64,000 nucleotides of DNA from Mimachlamys varia (taxonomy: Eukaryota > Mollusca > Bivalvia > Pectinida > Pectinidae), in assembly GCA_947623455.1 (NCBI GenBank), contig OX392532.1, positions 52,455,058-52,519,057 on the forward strand. The letters are read 5' to 3'. The position numbers and the translations under genes were made by a program. Below are positions 25,900 to 36,010 of the stretch, piece after piece. The notes below the pieces were generated by a model that saw nothing but the letters and a program-made list of their open reading frames with translations, searched no databases and was not told the DNA's origin. Position 1 is the stretch's first letter. Every line of letters begins with the position of its first letter.

Positions 25900-27019
25900 T
25901 TAAAGCTGACAATGCAAGTTAAAAAGCTTTCTTGTTGATATTAAAAAAAAAACCGACGAAGTAACAATTTTAGAAATCTTCTGAGATGCCCCCTTACAGG
26001 TTAAATTACTAAGGAAAGGCAGACATTTTAGTTTTTGCCTTGCTTGGTAACGATAGTCGGCTTCCTTGGGTATAAAAGGCACCCAGGCCGTCAAACCGGT
26101 TCTCATTGTTGTGATGAAACCGCACGGTGACACTTCTATAGACCTATATAGTTAGCCAACACATACTTTCTGATTTGTTTTTACGATATTTTCGAGCAGT
26201 ATCTGAAGAACATTGACATGAATATTGAAGGTGTTATTATAACGGTATTATACAATATGAGAAAAATAAAAAAAACATTAGATTACACCAAAATTCGTGC
26301 GAATAAAAAGCAAGTACATGAATGACAACTGATAAACCTACCTTAGTACTCAATTGGAATATCATGTCGCTACGAGTAATCAGGTCCTGTGTGATAAACA
26401 TTGCTATAACATCCATTTATTTCCATCAAAATAAGTTCCCCTCACTCGTAATCAAGACTATGCTCGCGTGTTCCACTACATTACAAGCGCTTTAGTGGCA
26501 AGGCGTTATATATATTATAGGTAGTATTAGGAGCGAGTACATATTCTGTTCGCAACGTTTCGCTCTGCTTCCGAATGTAAAATCAACATGTCGATGTCCA
26601 TTACGTATACATAGGTGAAGGGACAGTTAGTGTGTTTTCAGTTAAATTTTTTTTTTTCATTTTGCTTTGGCACACGATTTATGATGGTGGCTGAGAGAGT
26701 GACCATCTTCATGTAACTTCAACTTCAAGGTAAGTGTGTGTTTGTCATTCCAGTTTTGTAACTCCAGTGTCACCTGTTGTGTCCGCAGGTGTGTTGCACT
26801 TTGCACGGCCAGTGTTCATGTAAAAACCGGTTTGACTGGCTGGGTGCCTTTTATACCCAGGGAGGCCGACTCTCGTTTCCAAGCAAGGCAAAAACTAAAA
26901 TGTCTGCCTCTCCTTAGGAACCTGTTAGGGGGCATTTTTGAAGCTTTCTGAAATATAACTTTGCCGTATTTTTTTTAATCTCAACAAAAAAGCTTTTTAA
27001 CTTGCATTGTCAGCTTTAA
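25900..27019. mobile_element. Foldback DNA element with ~230-bp inverted arms
   Basis: The left arm (25900-26132) begins TTAAAGCTGACAATGCAAG. The right arm (26766-27019) ends with its reverse complement, CTTGCATTGTCAGCTTTAA. Arms share many blocks, including the sequence around ACCGGTT and TATACCCAGGGAGG. The roughly 630-bp centre is unique and AT-rich. TTAA at both ends may be the target duplication. Open frames in both arms (25900-26133 minus, 26736-26951 plus) encode the same arm-derived peptide and are not independent genes. A third, diverged copy of the arm lies at 58735-58860. Confidence 0.75.
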
Positions 27020-27889
27020 GTACGCCTTATAATTAATTAAACTATAATGTCCACGTGCACAACATCACCTGACCAAGATTTTGACCAATGGTCGGGTAAG
27101 TTAAATTAAGAACCTTTAAATATTAGGGTCATATAAAACGAACTGCGCACTTATAGTTTAGAGTTTAGTTAGAGCTAGTTATTGGAGTTGTATAGTTGTA
27201 GTTTGTTTAGTGTTGTTAGAATGAAAGTGGGAGCATAGTGTGAAACGACTCGAGGGAAACGTGCGGATTATGAGTGACGATGCTGTTAACGTGTTAATGG
27301 ATTGTACTTTCGAAATTTACGTGTTGTAGATAAATATGTGAACGTTATATCTCTTAAATTGTCCCGTTCTCTATCGCACCACAATTCCTTCCCCAAGACG
27401 AAATCGGCGCCTCCTGGCACAGGAGGGAGCGCTCAATTTTGTCAAATCCTGTAAGTAGATAAAGTCTTACCGACTTTTGTAAACTTTAGGTTGTCTGTTA
27501 GTAGAGTGAAGCCTGAAGGTGCACGTGTTGTGATCGATATCGGTGACGCACTCCGACAGCGAAAGCGCTATTTATTCTGATGAGTAATTAAAAATTACAC
27601 ATTTATGAAAGAGGGATGTACATGCAGGCATAAGCCTTTAGCTGTGTGATACCGGGCGGTACCAGTCGTTCCGCAGAAGTCTGCAGCAGGAGTTAAGCTC
27701 ACATAAAGACTTCCGGCAGAGAGAGATTGTGGCTCGAAGTTAAGGCAGATTTTCCAGACTGATCACAACGGATTGATTCCAGTTACGGACCTTCCCCAGT
27801 GGCTGGTGTGTTCTTAGCACTACACGACTGCAGACTTCGCATTCTAGGTGAGTGTCAAGCACAAAAGCTGTGCAAATAGGCGTCCAAAA
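27020..27889. other. Unassigned DNA with one strong splice-donor match
   Basis: CTAG|GTGAGT at 27844-27853 fits the 5' splice-site consensus on the plus strand. The 350 bp before it are less AT-rich than the surroundings. It could be a non-coding 5' exon for ZNF locus 2 (acceptor at 30921), but nothing confirms this. Confidence 0.2.
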
Positions 27890-28836
27890 ATACGATACAT
27901 GCCAGGGTGCTAATATTATACATGTACCATACTGGGATGAAGGGCTATCAGGTTTGTTAAAATGAATGACTTACTTTCTGAATTACTTTCAAGGTTGCAG
28001 GGGTCAAATATATATGTTAAAATCCCGAAGTAATTTCTCAATAATCCAGAGGTCCAGGGTACTGATATTTGGCCTGTAGCATGCAGTGATGCCATGATGA
28101 AGAGCTACTTTTTTTTTCAAATGAATGACCTTAAGCTACTTTCAAGGTCACCAGAGTTTATAGTCCGAAGGGTTCTGACTCTAGATCTCTGACCCGCTAA
28201 ATATTTTGACGACAGGTGGGTGCGAGAGTCAGAATTCCTGCTTAGTTAAAAAGTGGAAATTTTACCGACCCGTGCATGGGTAGCCTTTTAAGCCGTATTT
28301 AATAATTAATATGAAACATTTCCGATCACATGTAAATTAATAAGTATCAATGGAAAGAACAGATATTTTTCTACTAACCTACACATTTAATCAAGTCACA
28401 GGAGGTCGTAAACCAACTGTCGTCATCAATTTCTCAATAATAACAAGTTTCCTGAAGTCTGTTAAAAAATCGCCGTGCGTCGCGAGATCTCGCGAGAATT
28501 TCTTTCTAACCCAGCTATTTTTGATAACGTGACGGAAATGTTTCATATTATAAAACACGACTTAAAAGCCAACCCGTGCACGGGTTGGTAAAATTTCCAC
28601 TTTTTTACTAAGCAGGAATTCTGACTCTCGCACCCGCCTGTCGTCAAAATATTTAGCGGGTCAGAGAGTCAGAACCCTTCGGACTACAGGGTATAATGTG
28701 TTAAAAATAACTTCTTCTCAGTAACTTAATGGCCTAGGGTGCTGATATTATGCAGAGGTCAAATATGTTAATATCATAATCAACTAAGATTATATATAGT
28801 CAGATGTCCATTAAGGCCCGATGGGCCTCTTGTTTA
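27890..28836 (+). mobile_element. Helentron-like element, second family, interrupted by a foldback
   Basis: Core units of about 150 bp (27905, 28057 and 28738, each with GGGTnCTGATATT-like starts) carry ACTTTCAAGGTCACC and GGGGTCAAATA motifs. The 3' end at 28785-28836 reads GTCAGATGTCCATTAAGG, then CCCGATGGGCCTCTTG, with the terminal hairpin GGCCCGATGGGCC. The foldback at 28161-28686 splits it. Confidence 0.55.
28161..28686. mobile_element. Foldback element nested in a Helentron-like repeat
   Basis: Arms at 28161-28320 and 28530-28686 are inverted copies, starting TAGTCCGAAGGGTTCTGAC and ending GTCAGAACCCTTCGGACTA, and share GGGTGCGAGAGTCAG and CCGTGCATGGGT-type blocks. TA at both edges suggests a 2-bp target duplication. 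The centre holds a 60-codon frame with no domain. Confidence 0.8.
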
Positions 28837-28949
28837 TTGTTGTTAATTTAAGTTTAATGAGATCCTACAATGTAATCAGCAGTAAATCACGAGATTGAGT
28901 TATCGAGAAGCAGTCATGATCGCTTTGTATGCAGAGCTTGCGGCAACTA

Positions 28950-29107
28950 ATCCAGAAATGTTTTCCTTTATTTAGAGTAATTCAGGAGTTTATTATGAAT
29001 GACCTTGACCTTCTCTCAAGGTCACAAAGGTCAAATATGTTAATATCATAACCAGCTGAAATTATATATAGTCAGATGTCCATTAAGGCCCGTTGTGCCT
29101 CTTGTTT
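28950..29107 (+). mobile_element. 3' fragment of the second Helentron-like family
   Basis: Carries TGACCTTGACCT, CTCAAGGTCACAAAGGTCA and the same end as 28785-28836 (GTCAGATGTCCATTAAGG, then CCTCTTGTTT). AGGTCACAAAGGTCA is a perfect direct repeat of AGGTCA with a 3-bp spacer. Confidence 0.6.
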
Positions 29108-29439
29108 AACAAGCTGATCCCTTTATGCATGGTGTTACAACACTTCCATAAATGATATATGTAGGAAAGCACACGTAAACTATCACATATATAATCTTAA
29201 TACTCAATATGGCAGTGTAAGGTTGGGCTTCTGGTCAACATAGGTAAATTTTTAACCAATCATGCAAGAGGTCAATGTGGTTGTCACAGCATGAAGCCGC
29301 TAATTACTTACCCATGGGTGGTACACTACAGTAGCCTGGCTGGATACATACTTAAAGTTGGCTCCAAGGTATACGTAGCCAGCTTCCAGCTGAAACGAAA
29401 GTGGCACAGTGCCCACGGATACAATAACCAGATTGCTGA
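29108..29439. other. Unassigned DNA
   Basis: A 78-codon plus-strand frame at 29291-29527 runs into the next repeat and has no recognisable domain. Confidence 0.35.
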
Positions 29440-29690
29440 CATCTGTTTGAAAATAGCCGTGCGTCACATTATTTCCCGCGAGAATTTCTTTCTGAACTAT
29501 TTTGGATCACGTGATGTTAGACGGTAGCTAATTTAAGCAGATGGCAGGAATCTGTTTATTTTTTTAGGGGTGGCAACAGTTACTTTACGACCACCTATGA
29601 CATGATTAAATGTGTAGGTTAGTAGAAAAAGATATGCTCTTTCCATTGATACCTATACTTTGCATGTGATCAAAAACATTTCATGTTATG
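29440..29690. mobile_element. Rearranged piece of the 28-kb foldback family
   Basis: 29455-29515 matches the centre of the 28161-28686 element in direct orientation (CCGTGCGTC and GAGAATTTCTTTCT). 29575-29680 matches it inverted (GTGTAGGTTAGTAGAAAAA). Confidence 0.6.
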
Positions 29691-30425
29691 AGGGCTTATC
29701 AAATCACCTGGGTGCGTGGTCCGCCAGTCCGTTATCTGTCCTTAAACAGCACTTGTTATCGCCATTTCTTGAGAAGTGCTGGATGGATCATTCTCAAATT
29801 TCTTTTGTAAGTTCTCCTTGATACCTGGTTGTGCATCCAATAAACAATATGACCAACAGGCGGCCATCTTAGATTTGTGAGTAATAGTATGTTATCGCTA
29901 TTTCTTGACAAATAATGGATTGATCATTTTCAAATTCCATATTCCTCTTTGTACCTAGTTGTGCATGGGTCATTTTCAGACAGATCCGATAAACAATATG
30001 GCTGACAGGTGGCCATCTTGGATTTTAACACTGATAGTTTATGATCGCTTTTTCTTGAGAAGTACCGGATAGATCCTTTTCAAATTTCATTAAAGCAGGT
30101 TCAGTTTAGTTCCAAGTTGTGCATGATCTAATTTTTTGACTGCTCCAGGGTGAAAAGATGGTCATCTTGTACTTTGACTATGAAAGTATGTTATGGTTAT
30201 TTTTTAAGAAATACAAGATAGATTTGGAATATGGAACTGATCAGAAAAAACAAAACTCCCGACAAGAGACCTTCTTTCAACTATTATTAATTTTCAAGGG
30301 AAATTCATAGAACTAAGATTAAATACATAAATGAAAGTTAAAATAAGAGGGGAAAATCCATCTTTCTTAAAATGAATGAAAAATCTTCAGTGGTGGGCTT
30401 CAAGATCTCTCTGAGATCTCTTTTA
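29691..30425 (-). mobile_element. Dispersed element with ~155-bp tandem core, inverted partner of 41276-42055
   Basis: Four degenerate core units contain TATCGCTATTTCTTGA, GATCATTTTCAAATT and GGCCATCTTGGATTT. Its end at 30241-30420 is the reverse complement of 41280-41470. The orientation is opposite to the 41-kb copy. Confidence 0.7.
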
Positions 30426-30429
30426 AAAT

Positions 30430-30840
30430 ACCGGTACAGCCGTGCATGGGTTGATAAAATTTCCAATATTTAAGTGGAGACAAATTCTGACTCTAATAAG
30501 TCACTAGCTGTCCCACTAGTCATCGAAACGTCACATAAAACATTAATTAGTTGTGTAAAATATTCTTTAAATAAACCAAGATGAGATGATTTATAAACAG
30601 CACACAAATACCATGCTATCTACACTATATATGATCCTCGTTAACAAATTGTCACAATAGTTTATCACATACACTAAGTGAACATACATCAAGTTTTCAG
30701 AAAAAGACAAGAATAGTCCGAAGGGTTCTGACTCTATGATCCGCTTATATATATTAGATATTGGGACGGCTAGTGACTTGTTAGGGTAAGAATTTGTCTC
30801 TGCTTAAATATCGGAACTTTTTATTGGTTGTGTAAAATAA
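30430..30840. mobile_element. Foldback relic immediately upstream of ZNF locus 2
   Basis: 30455-30520 and 30765-30832 are inverted copies (GAGACAAATTCT and AGTCACTAGC blocks). The arm sequence GTCCGAAGGGTTCTGACTCT links it to the 28161-28686 family. A 110-bp repeat shared with 45738-45836 sits in its centre. Confidence 0.6.
30600..30705 (+). repeat. ~110-bp dispersed repeat, copy 1 (upstream of ZNF locus 2)
   Basis: Nearly identical to 45738-45836, including TGATCCTCGTTAACAAATTG and CACAATAGTTTATCACATAC. Both copies read on the plus strand although the adjacent ZNF loci face opposite ways. Confidence 0.75.
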
Positions 30841-30905
30841 TCTTTACAAAAAACATACTTTCCAACTCGAGGAAAATGTTTACAAAAAAAAATCATCTTA
30901 GCTCT

Positions 30906-30921
30906 TCTTGTCATATTTCAG
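30906..30921 (+). other. 3' splice acceptor of ZNF locus 2 exon
   Basis: CTTGTCATATTTCAG precedes GTATATTCAAAGCGACAC. It is homologous to the acceptors at 853, 45687 and 60435. The exon begins at 30922. Read in phase 1, it encodes YIQSDTLIKKKGKKPYRCDV and then meets TAG. Confidence 0.7.
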
Positions 30922-30977
30922 GTATATTCAAAGCGACACATTGATTAAGAAAAAAGGAAAGAAGCCATACAGGTGTG

Positions 30978-32243
30978 ATGTCTAGTAACGAATTGTCTCA
31001 ATCATTTATCTTACGGACATACGTACGAGCTAATACAGGAGAGAAGCCTTACAAGTGTGATGTCTGCAGTAAGGAGTTTTCTCAATCATATGACTTACAG
31101 ATACATAGGCGAGTTCATACAAGAGAGAAGCCTTACAAGTGTGATTTATGTAGCAATACATTTTCTGACTTATCTCACCTACAGACACACAGACGAGTAC
31201 ATACAGGAGAAAAACCTTACAAGTGTGATGTCTGTAGTAAGGAATATTCTCAGTCAGCTGTTTTACAGAGACACAGACGGATACATACAGGAGAAAAACC
31301 TTACAAGTGTGATGTCTGTAGTAAAGAATTTTCTCAGTCATGTCACCTACAGAGACACAGACGGATACATACAGGAGAAAAACCTTACAAGTGTGATGTC
31401 TGTAGTAAAGAATTTTCTCAACCAGCTCACTTACAGACACATAAAAGAATACATACAGGAGAGAAACCTTTCAGATGTGATATCTGTAGTAAGGCATTTT
31501 CTGTACCATCCCTTCTACAGAAACACAGACGGATACATACAGGAGAGAAACCTTTCAAATGTGATATCTGTAACAATACATTTCCTGATGTATCTATTTT
31601 ACAGAAACATAGGCAAGTTCATACCGGATATAAATCTTTTAAGTGTGATGTCTGTGCTAAGGAATTTGGTCAATTATCTCACCTACAGACACACAGCCGG
31701 ATACATACAGGAGAGAAGCCGTACAAATGTGATGCCTGTGCCAAGGAATTTAGACAATTATCTCACCTACAGACACACAGCCGGATACATACAGGAGAGA
31801 AGCCGTACAAATGTGATGTTTGTAGTAGTGCATTTTATGATGTATCTATTTTACATAAACATAGGCGTGTTCATACAGGAGAGAAGCCTTATAAGTGTGA
31901 TGTCTGTGCTAAAGAATTTGGTCAATCATTTTACCTTCAGATGCATAGGCGGATACATACAGGAGAGAAACCTTACACATGTGACGTCTGTAGTAAGGAA
32001 TTTTCTCGATCATCTAACTTGCAGACACACAGGCGGATACATACAGGAAAGAAGCCTTACAAATGTGATATCTGTAGTAAGGAGTTTTTGTTATCATCTC
32101 ACCTAAAGACACACAAATGGATACATGCAGAAAGGAAGCCTTACAAATGTGATGTATGTAATAAGAAATTTTGTCAATCATCTCACCTACAGAATCACCA
32201 AAGAGTTCATACAGGAGCAAAGCCTTACACCTGTGATATATGA
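30978..32243 (+). CDS. C2H2 zinc-finger protein, locus 2, 14 fingers
   Basis: Predicted DNA-binding nuclear protein of 421 residues. The start chosen is ATG at 30978, giving MSSNELSQSF; an in-frame TGA at 30942 excludes an earlier start, and the GTG at 30975 is not needed. The first 24 residues are a finger that lost its cysteines through a 2-bp deletion. Fourteen complete C2H2 fingers follow to about residue 415, most with TGEKP linkers; variants are TREKP, TGYKS, TGKKP, AERKP and TGAKP. The protein ends CDI followed by TGA, where every other finger has a TGT Cys codon, so the stop cuts a fifteenth finger. No KRAB, SCAN or BTB domain is visible. The exon follows a conserved 3' splice site at 30921, so 5' exons probably exist. 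It may be a functional short form or a recently disabled copy; all 14 fingers are intact, which favours function. Confidence 0.87.
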   Translation: MSSNELSQSFILRTYVRANTGEKPYKCDVCSKEFSQSYDLQIHRRVHTREKPYKCDLCSNTFSDLSHLQTHRRVHTGEKPYKCDVCSKEYSQSAVLQRHRRIHTGEKPYKCDVCSKEFSQSCHLQRHRRIHTGEKPYKCDVCSKEFSQPAHLQTHKRIHTGEKPFRCDICSKAFSVPSLLQKHRRIHTGEKPFKCDICNNTFPDVSILQKHRQVHTGYKSFKCDVCAKEFGQLSHLQTHSRIHTGEKPYKCDACAKEFRQLSHLQTHSRIHTGEKPYKCDVCSSAFYDVSILHKHRRVHTGEKPYKCDVCAKEFGQSFYLQMHRRIHTGEKPYTCDVCSKEFSRSSNLQTHRRIHTGKKPYKCDICSKEFLLSSHLKTHKWIHAERKPYKCDVCNKKFCQSSHLQNHQRVHTGAKPYTCDI

Positions 32244-32386
<143 letters not shown>

Positions 32387-33119
32387 GAGACTTGTGACAC
32401 AATCCAAGCAACAACACGTACTATTGGATAATAGACAGTTTATTCGTGATCGTAATTTACACTGACATCACAAGAACATATTCATGGTATTACTTCGGCG
32501 TTGTGTCTAAGTCTGGCTAAGTCATTTGTCAACTTATAAGTCTTCTACATCTTTTCCAGCACTAGCCTGTAGCCCTCCTGGCAGCCTCTCAGGTTAGACT
32601 GTCAAAGACCTAGTACTATTTAGCCATCACAGATGTAGACTGTAAAAAGCCTACTCCAGAGTCTTCTCATGGTACAGATTGTACAAGACCTACTCCATGG
32701 TCTTCTCACGGCCAGACTCTCGAAGACCCACTCCATGGTCTTTTCCCAGTACAGACTGACTCTATTACTATACTAGCTCATACTTATAATTACTAATTCC
32801 CTTCGTTTGCAAAGTAGTGCCGTCTGCATTAATAATTAATGTCCAGCTGGTGTTAATTATCTGACCAATACTGCACCCTGCCCCGGTTCACTGATGTAAT
32901 AGACAGAGACCTAATTCACCACTAGTTTAACACATCTCCAATCAATACAGCACCTAGGCTAATTAAATACTTCTAGTCTCCGTGTAAATCTTTCCTTTGT
33001 TCATATTTTGCCCCTGGTTCAATCGATTTTGAGTTTGGATTGTGATTTTGTTAACGTTTCGGTATCCAGATGGTACAGCTACCGTGATATATCATATCAG
33101 CATGCCTACTTTGTTACAT
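32387..33119. other. Insert between zinc-finger fragments, with a small minisatellite
   Basis: Separates the locus 2 tail from the relic at 33120. 32598-32765 holds about four copies of a 38-39-bp unit containing CTACTCCATGGTCTTCTCA. No gene recognised. Confidence 0.5.
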
Positions 33120-33452
<333 letters not shown>

Positions 33453-33471
<19 letters not shown>

Positions 33472-33960
33472 AACAATACTTTTTTATGCTTAGTTAGAAT
33501 TATTGTATATACAAATGAAACGTATTATCTTATGGAAAATTAATGAGTGATTTACGCTAAAATATGTTCTCAAAAACGTTTTTTCATAATTAAAAAGGGG
33601 AATCACTATTTGTTGATCAACGATTTGAACATGTAATTTTTTGCGTCACATATGATAACGCATGCGCATTACAAGCTACATCGGTAAACAACAAATGGCT
33701 ATCCACGTGACCTACATGTAACTACCAAGCGACAAGTTGCCGAATGGTCAAAACATAATTAAAGGATTATATTTAGGAAGCATAATGAGGGATGGTAACT
33801 ATTTAAGGGAGAAACTAACTGCCCCACTGTTTGCATGTTACAGTTTTCTTCTTAATAACCGGTACACACAGCTTTTATTTGGTTTTGGGGCCTCCGAAGG
33901 GATTATTATTTCATTCCTATGTTTCATGAAATACGTGTGTAAAAGTTAAAAGCGTGTTTT
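33453..33960 (+). mobile_element. DNA transposon end related to 55980-56444
   Basis: Begins TTAAAGAGGCATCACGG, close to the end TTAAAGGGGCATCCCG at 56444 on the minus strand. Both carry the same block AAGCGACAAGTTGCCGAATG 274-281 bp inside, and similarity continues for another 190 bp. A 70-codon frame at 33737-33949 lies in the shared part, but the conserved frame differs between copies, so coding is doubtful. Confidence 0.55.
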
Positions 33961-34173
33961 GTAATATTCCCTTGATAATATTCTAATAAAACGGTATTAT
34001 TGAATTATATTGCTGGTGAGAAGACCTTTTCACATACAAGATAAAACGTATCGGGAAGGGGAGTCACTAGCATGAAGTACTTTCACCACTTTGATCTATA
34101 TGAAGATTTATTGGGGGTTGACTAATAGAAGTTGCGAAAACGAGGCATATCCAGTAATTCTGAAGCGCATTTT
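33961..34173. other. Unassigned DNA
   Basis: No feature recognised. Confidence 0.3.
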
Positions 34174-35887
34174 TAGCTCACCTGGCCCTAAGGGCCAAGT
34201 GAGCTTATGTGATGGTGCAGCGTCCGTCGTCCGTCCGTCCGTCCGTCCGTCCGTCCGTCCTGCGTCCGTCAACTTTTTCCTTTAAACGACTTCTTCTAAA
34301 ATACTGAAAGGCCCAGTGACATGAAATTTGGCTGGTAGGTTTCTTGGAAGGAGCTGAACAAAGTTTGCGAAAAAAAATCACTTTGACCTAATTTCAAGGT
34401 CACAGGGGTCAAAAATGTCGAAACCTTCAAAAAACTTCTTCTCAAATACCGTCAGGCATAGAGACTTCATATTTGACCAGTAGCTTCCTTAGATGAAGCC
34501 AAATAAAGTTTGCGAAAAGAAATGACCTTGACCTATATTCAAGGTCACCATGAGGTTAAATCTATTTCAACCTTTAAACGACTTCTTCTGAAATACCAAA
34601 AGCCCTAGAAACATGATATTTGGCTGAAATGTCCCTTGGATGAAGCCCGACAAAGTTTGCGAAAAGAAATGACCTTGACATATATTCAAGGTCACGGGGG
34701 TCAAATCTGTTAAAACCTTTAAACAACTTCTTCTGAAATACCAAAAGCCCTAAAGTTTGCGAAAAGAAATGACCTTGACCTATATTCAAGGTCACAGGGG
34801 TCAAATCTGTTAAAACCTTTAAACGACTTCTTCTGAAATACCAAAAGCCCTAGAAGCATGATATTTGGCTGAAAGGTTCCTTGGATGAAGCCGGACAAAG
34901 TTTGCGAAAAGAAATGACCCTGACCTATATTCAAGGTCACAGGAGGTAAATCTGTTGAAACCTGCAAACGACTTCTTCTGAAATACCAAAAGCCCTAGAA
35001 GCATGATATTTGGCTGAAAGGTTCCTTGGATGAAGCCCGACAAAGTTTGCGAAAAGAAATGACCTTGACCTATATTCAAGGTCACAGGAGTCAAATCTGT
35101 TAAAACCTTTAAACGACTTCTTCTGAAATACCAAAAGCCCTAGAAACATGATATTTGGCTGAAAGGTTCCTTGGATGAAGCCCGACAAAGTTTGCGAAAA
35201 GATATGACCTTGACCTTTATTCAAGGTCACAGGGGTCAAATCTGTTAAAACCTTTAAACGACTTCTTCTGAAATACCAAAAGCCCTAGAAGCATGATATT
35301 TGGCTGAAAGGTTCCTTGGATGAAGCCCGAAAAAGTTTGTGAAAAGAAATGACCTTGACCTATATTCAATGTCACAGGGGTCAAATCCTGTAAAACCTTT
35401 AAACAACTTGTTCTGAAGTTCCAAAAGCCCTAGAAGTATGATGTTTGGCTGAAAGGTTCCTTGGATGAAGCCTGACAAAGTTTGCAAAAAGAAATTACCT
35501 TGACCTATATTCAAGGTCACAGGGGTCAAATCTGTTAAAACATTCAAACAACTTCTTCTGAAATACCAAAAGCCCTAGAAGCATGACATTTGGCTGAAAG
35601 GTTTCTTGGATGAAGACTGACAAAGTTTGCAAAAAGAAATGACCTTGATCTTGATTTGCCTAGAGACATGATATTTGGCTGGTAGCGTCCTGGGATGAAG
35701 CCAAACAAAATTTGAAAATGAAAATGATGTTGTCTTATAAGGTCACAGGGGTAAAATATGTTTAAATCTTAAGATGTTCTTCTTAATGTCTTACATTAAA
35801 AGATTTTAGGGGACTTTAGGGTTACACTATAATATAAGTCAGAGATTGATACCAGGTGAGCGATGCAGGCCCATTGGGCCTCTTGTT
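34174..35887 (+). mobile_element. Helentron-like (HINE/pearl/DINE-type) element A
   Basis: Non-autonomous element with the architecture described for DINE-1, HINE and bivalve pearl elements. The left end is TAGCTCACCTGGCCC with its hairpin partner GGGCCAAGTGAGCT. A (CCGT)n tract follows at 34221-34270, then about 9.5 core units of roughly 145 bp (34274-35650). The right end carries the subterminal inverted repeat CCAGGTGAGC, the hairpin GGCCCATTGGGCC and the terminus CTCTTGTT. It lies in a T-rich target. Core units contain TGACCTTGACCT and TCAAGGTCA. The first two and the last units are diverged. No Rep/helicase gene is present. Minus-strand frames of 76-100 codons repeat with the core and are not genes. 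Confidence 0.85.
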
Positions 35888-36010
35888 TTTTCATGGATTT
35901 CACAAATGAATGGAGATATTTTCTATCGAAAAAATTCGATACTACTCGGGGTTTGAATTAGACAAAATGCCGTTTAAACGTGCATTCAACTTTATGAGAA
36001 ATATCATTTT

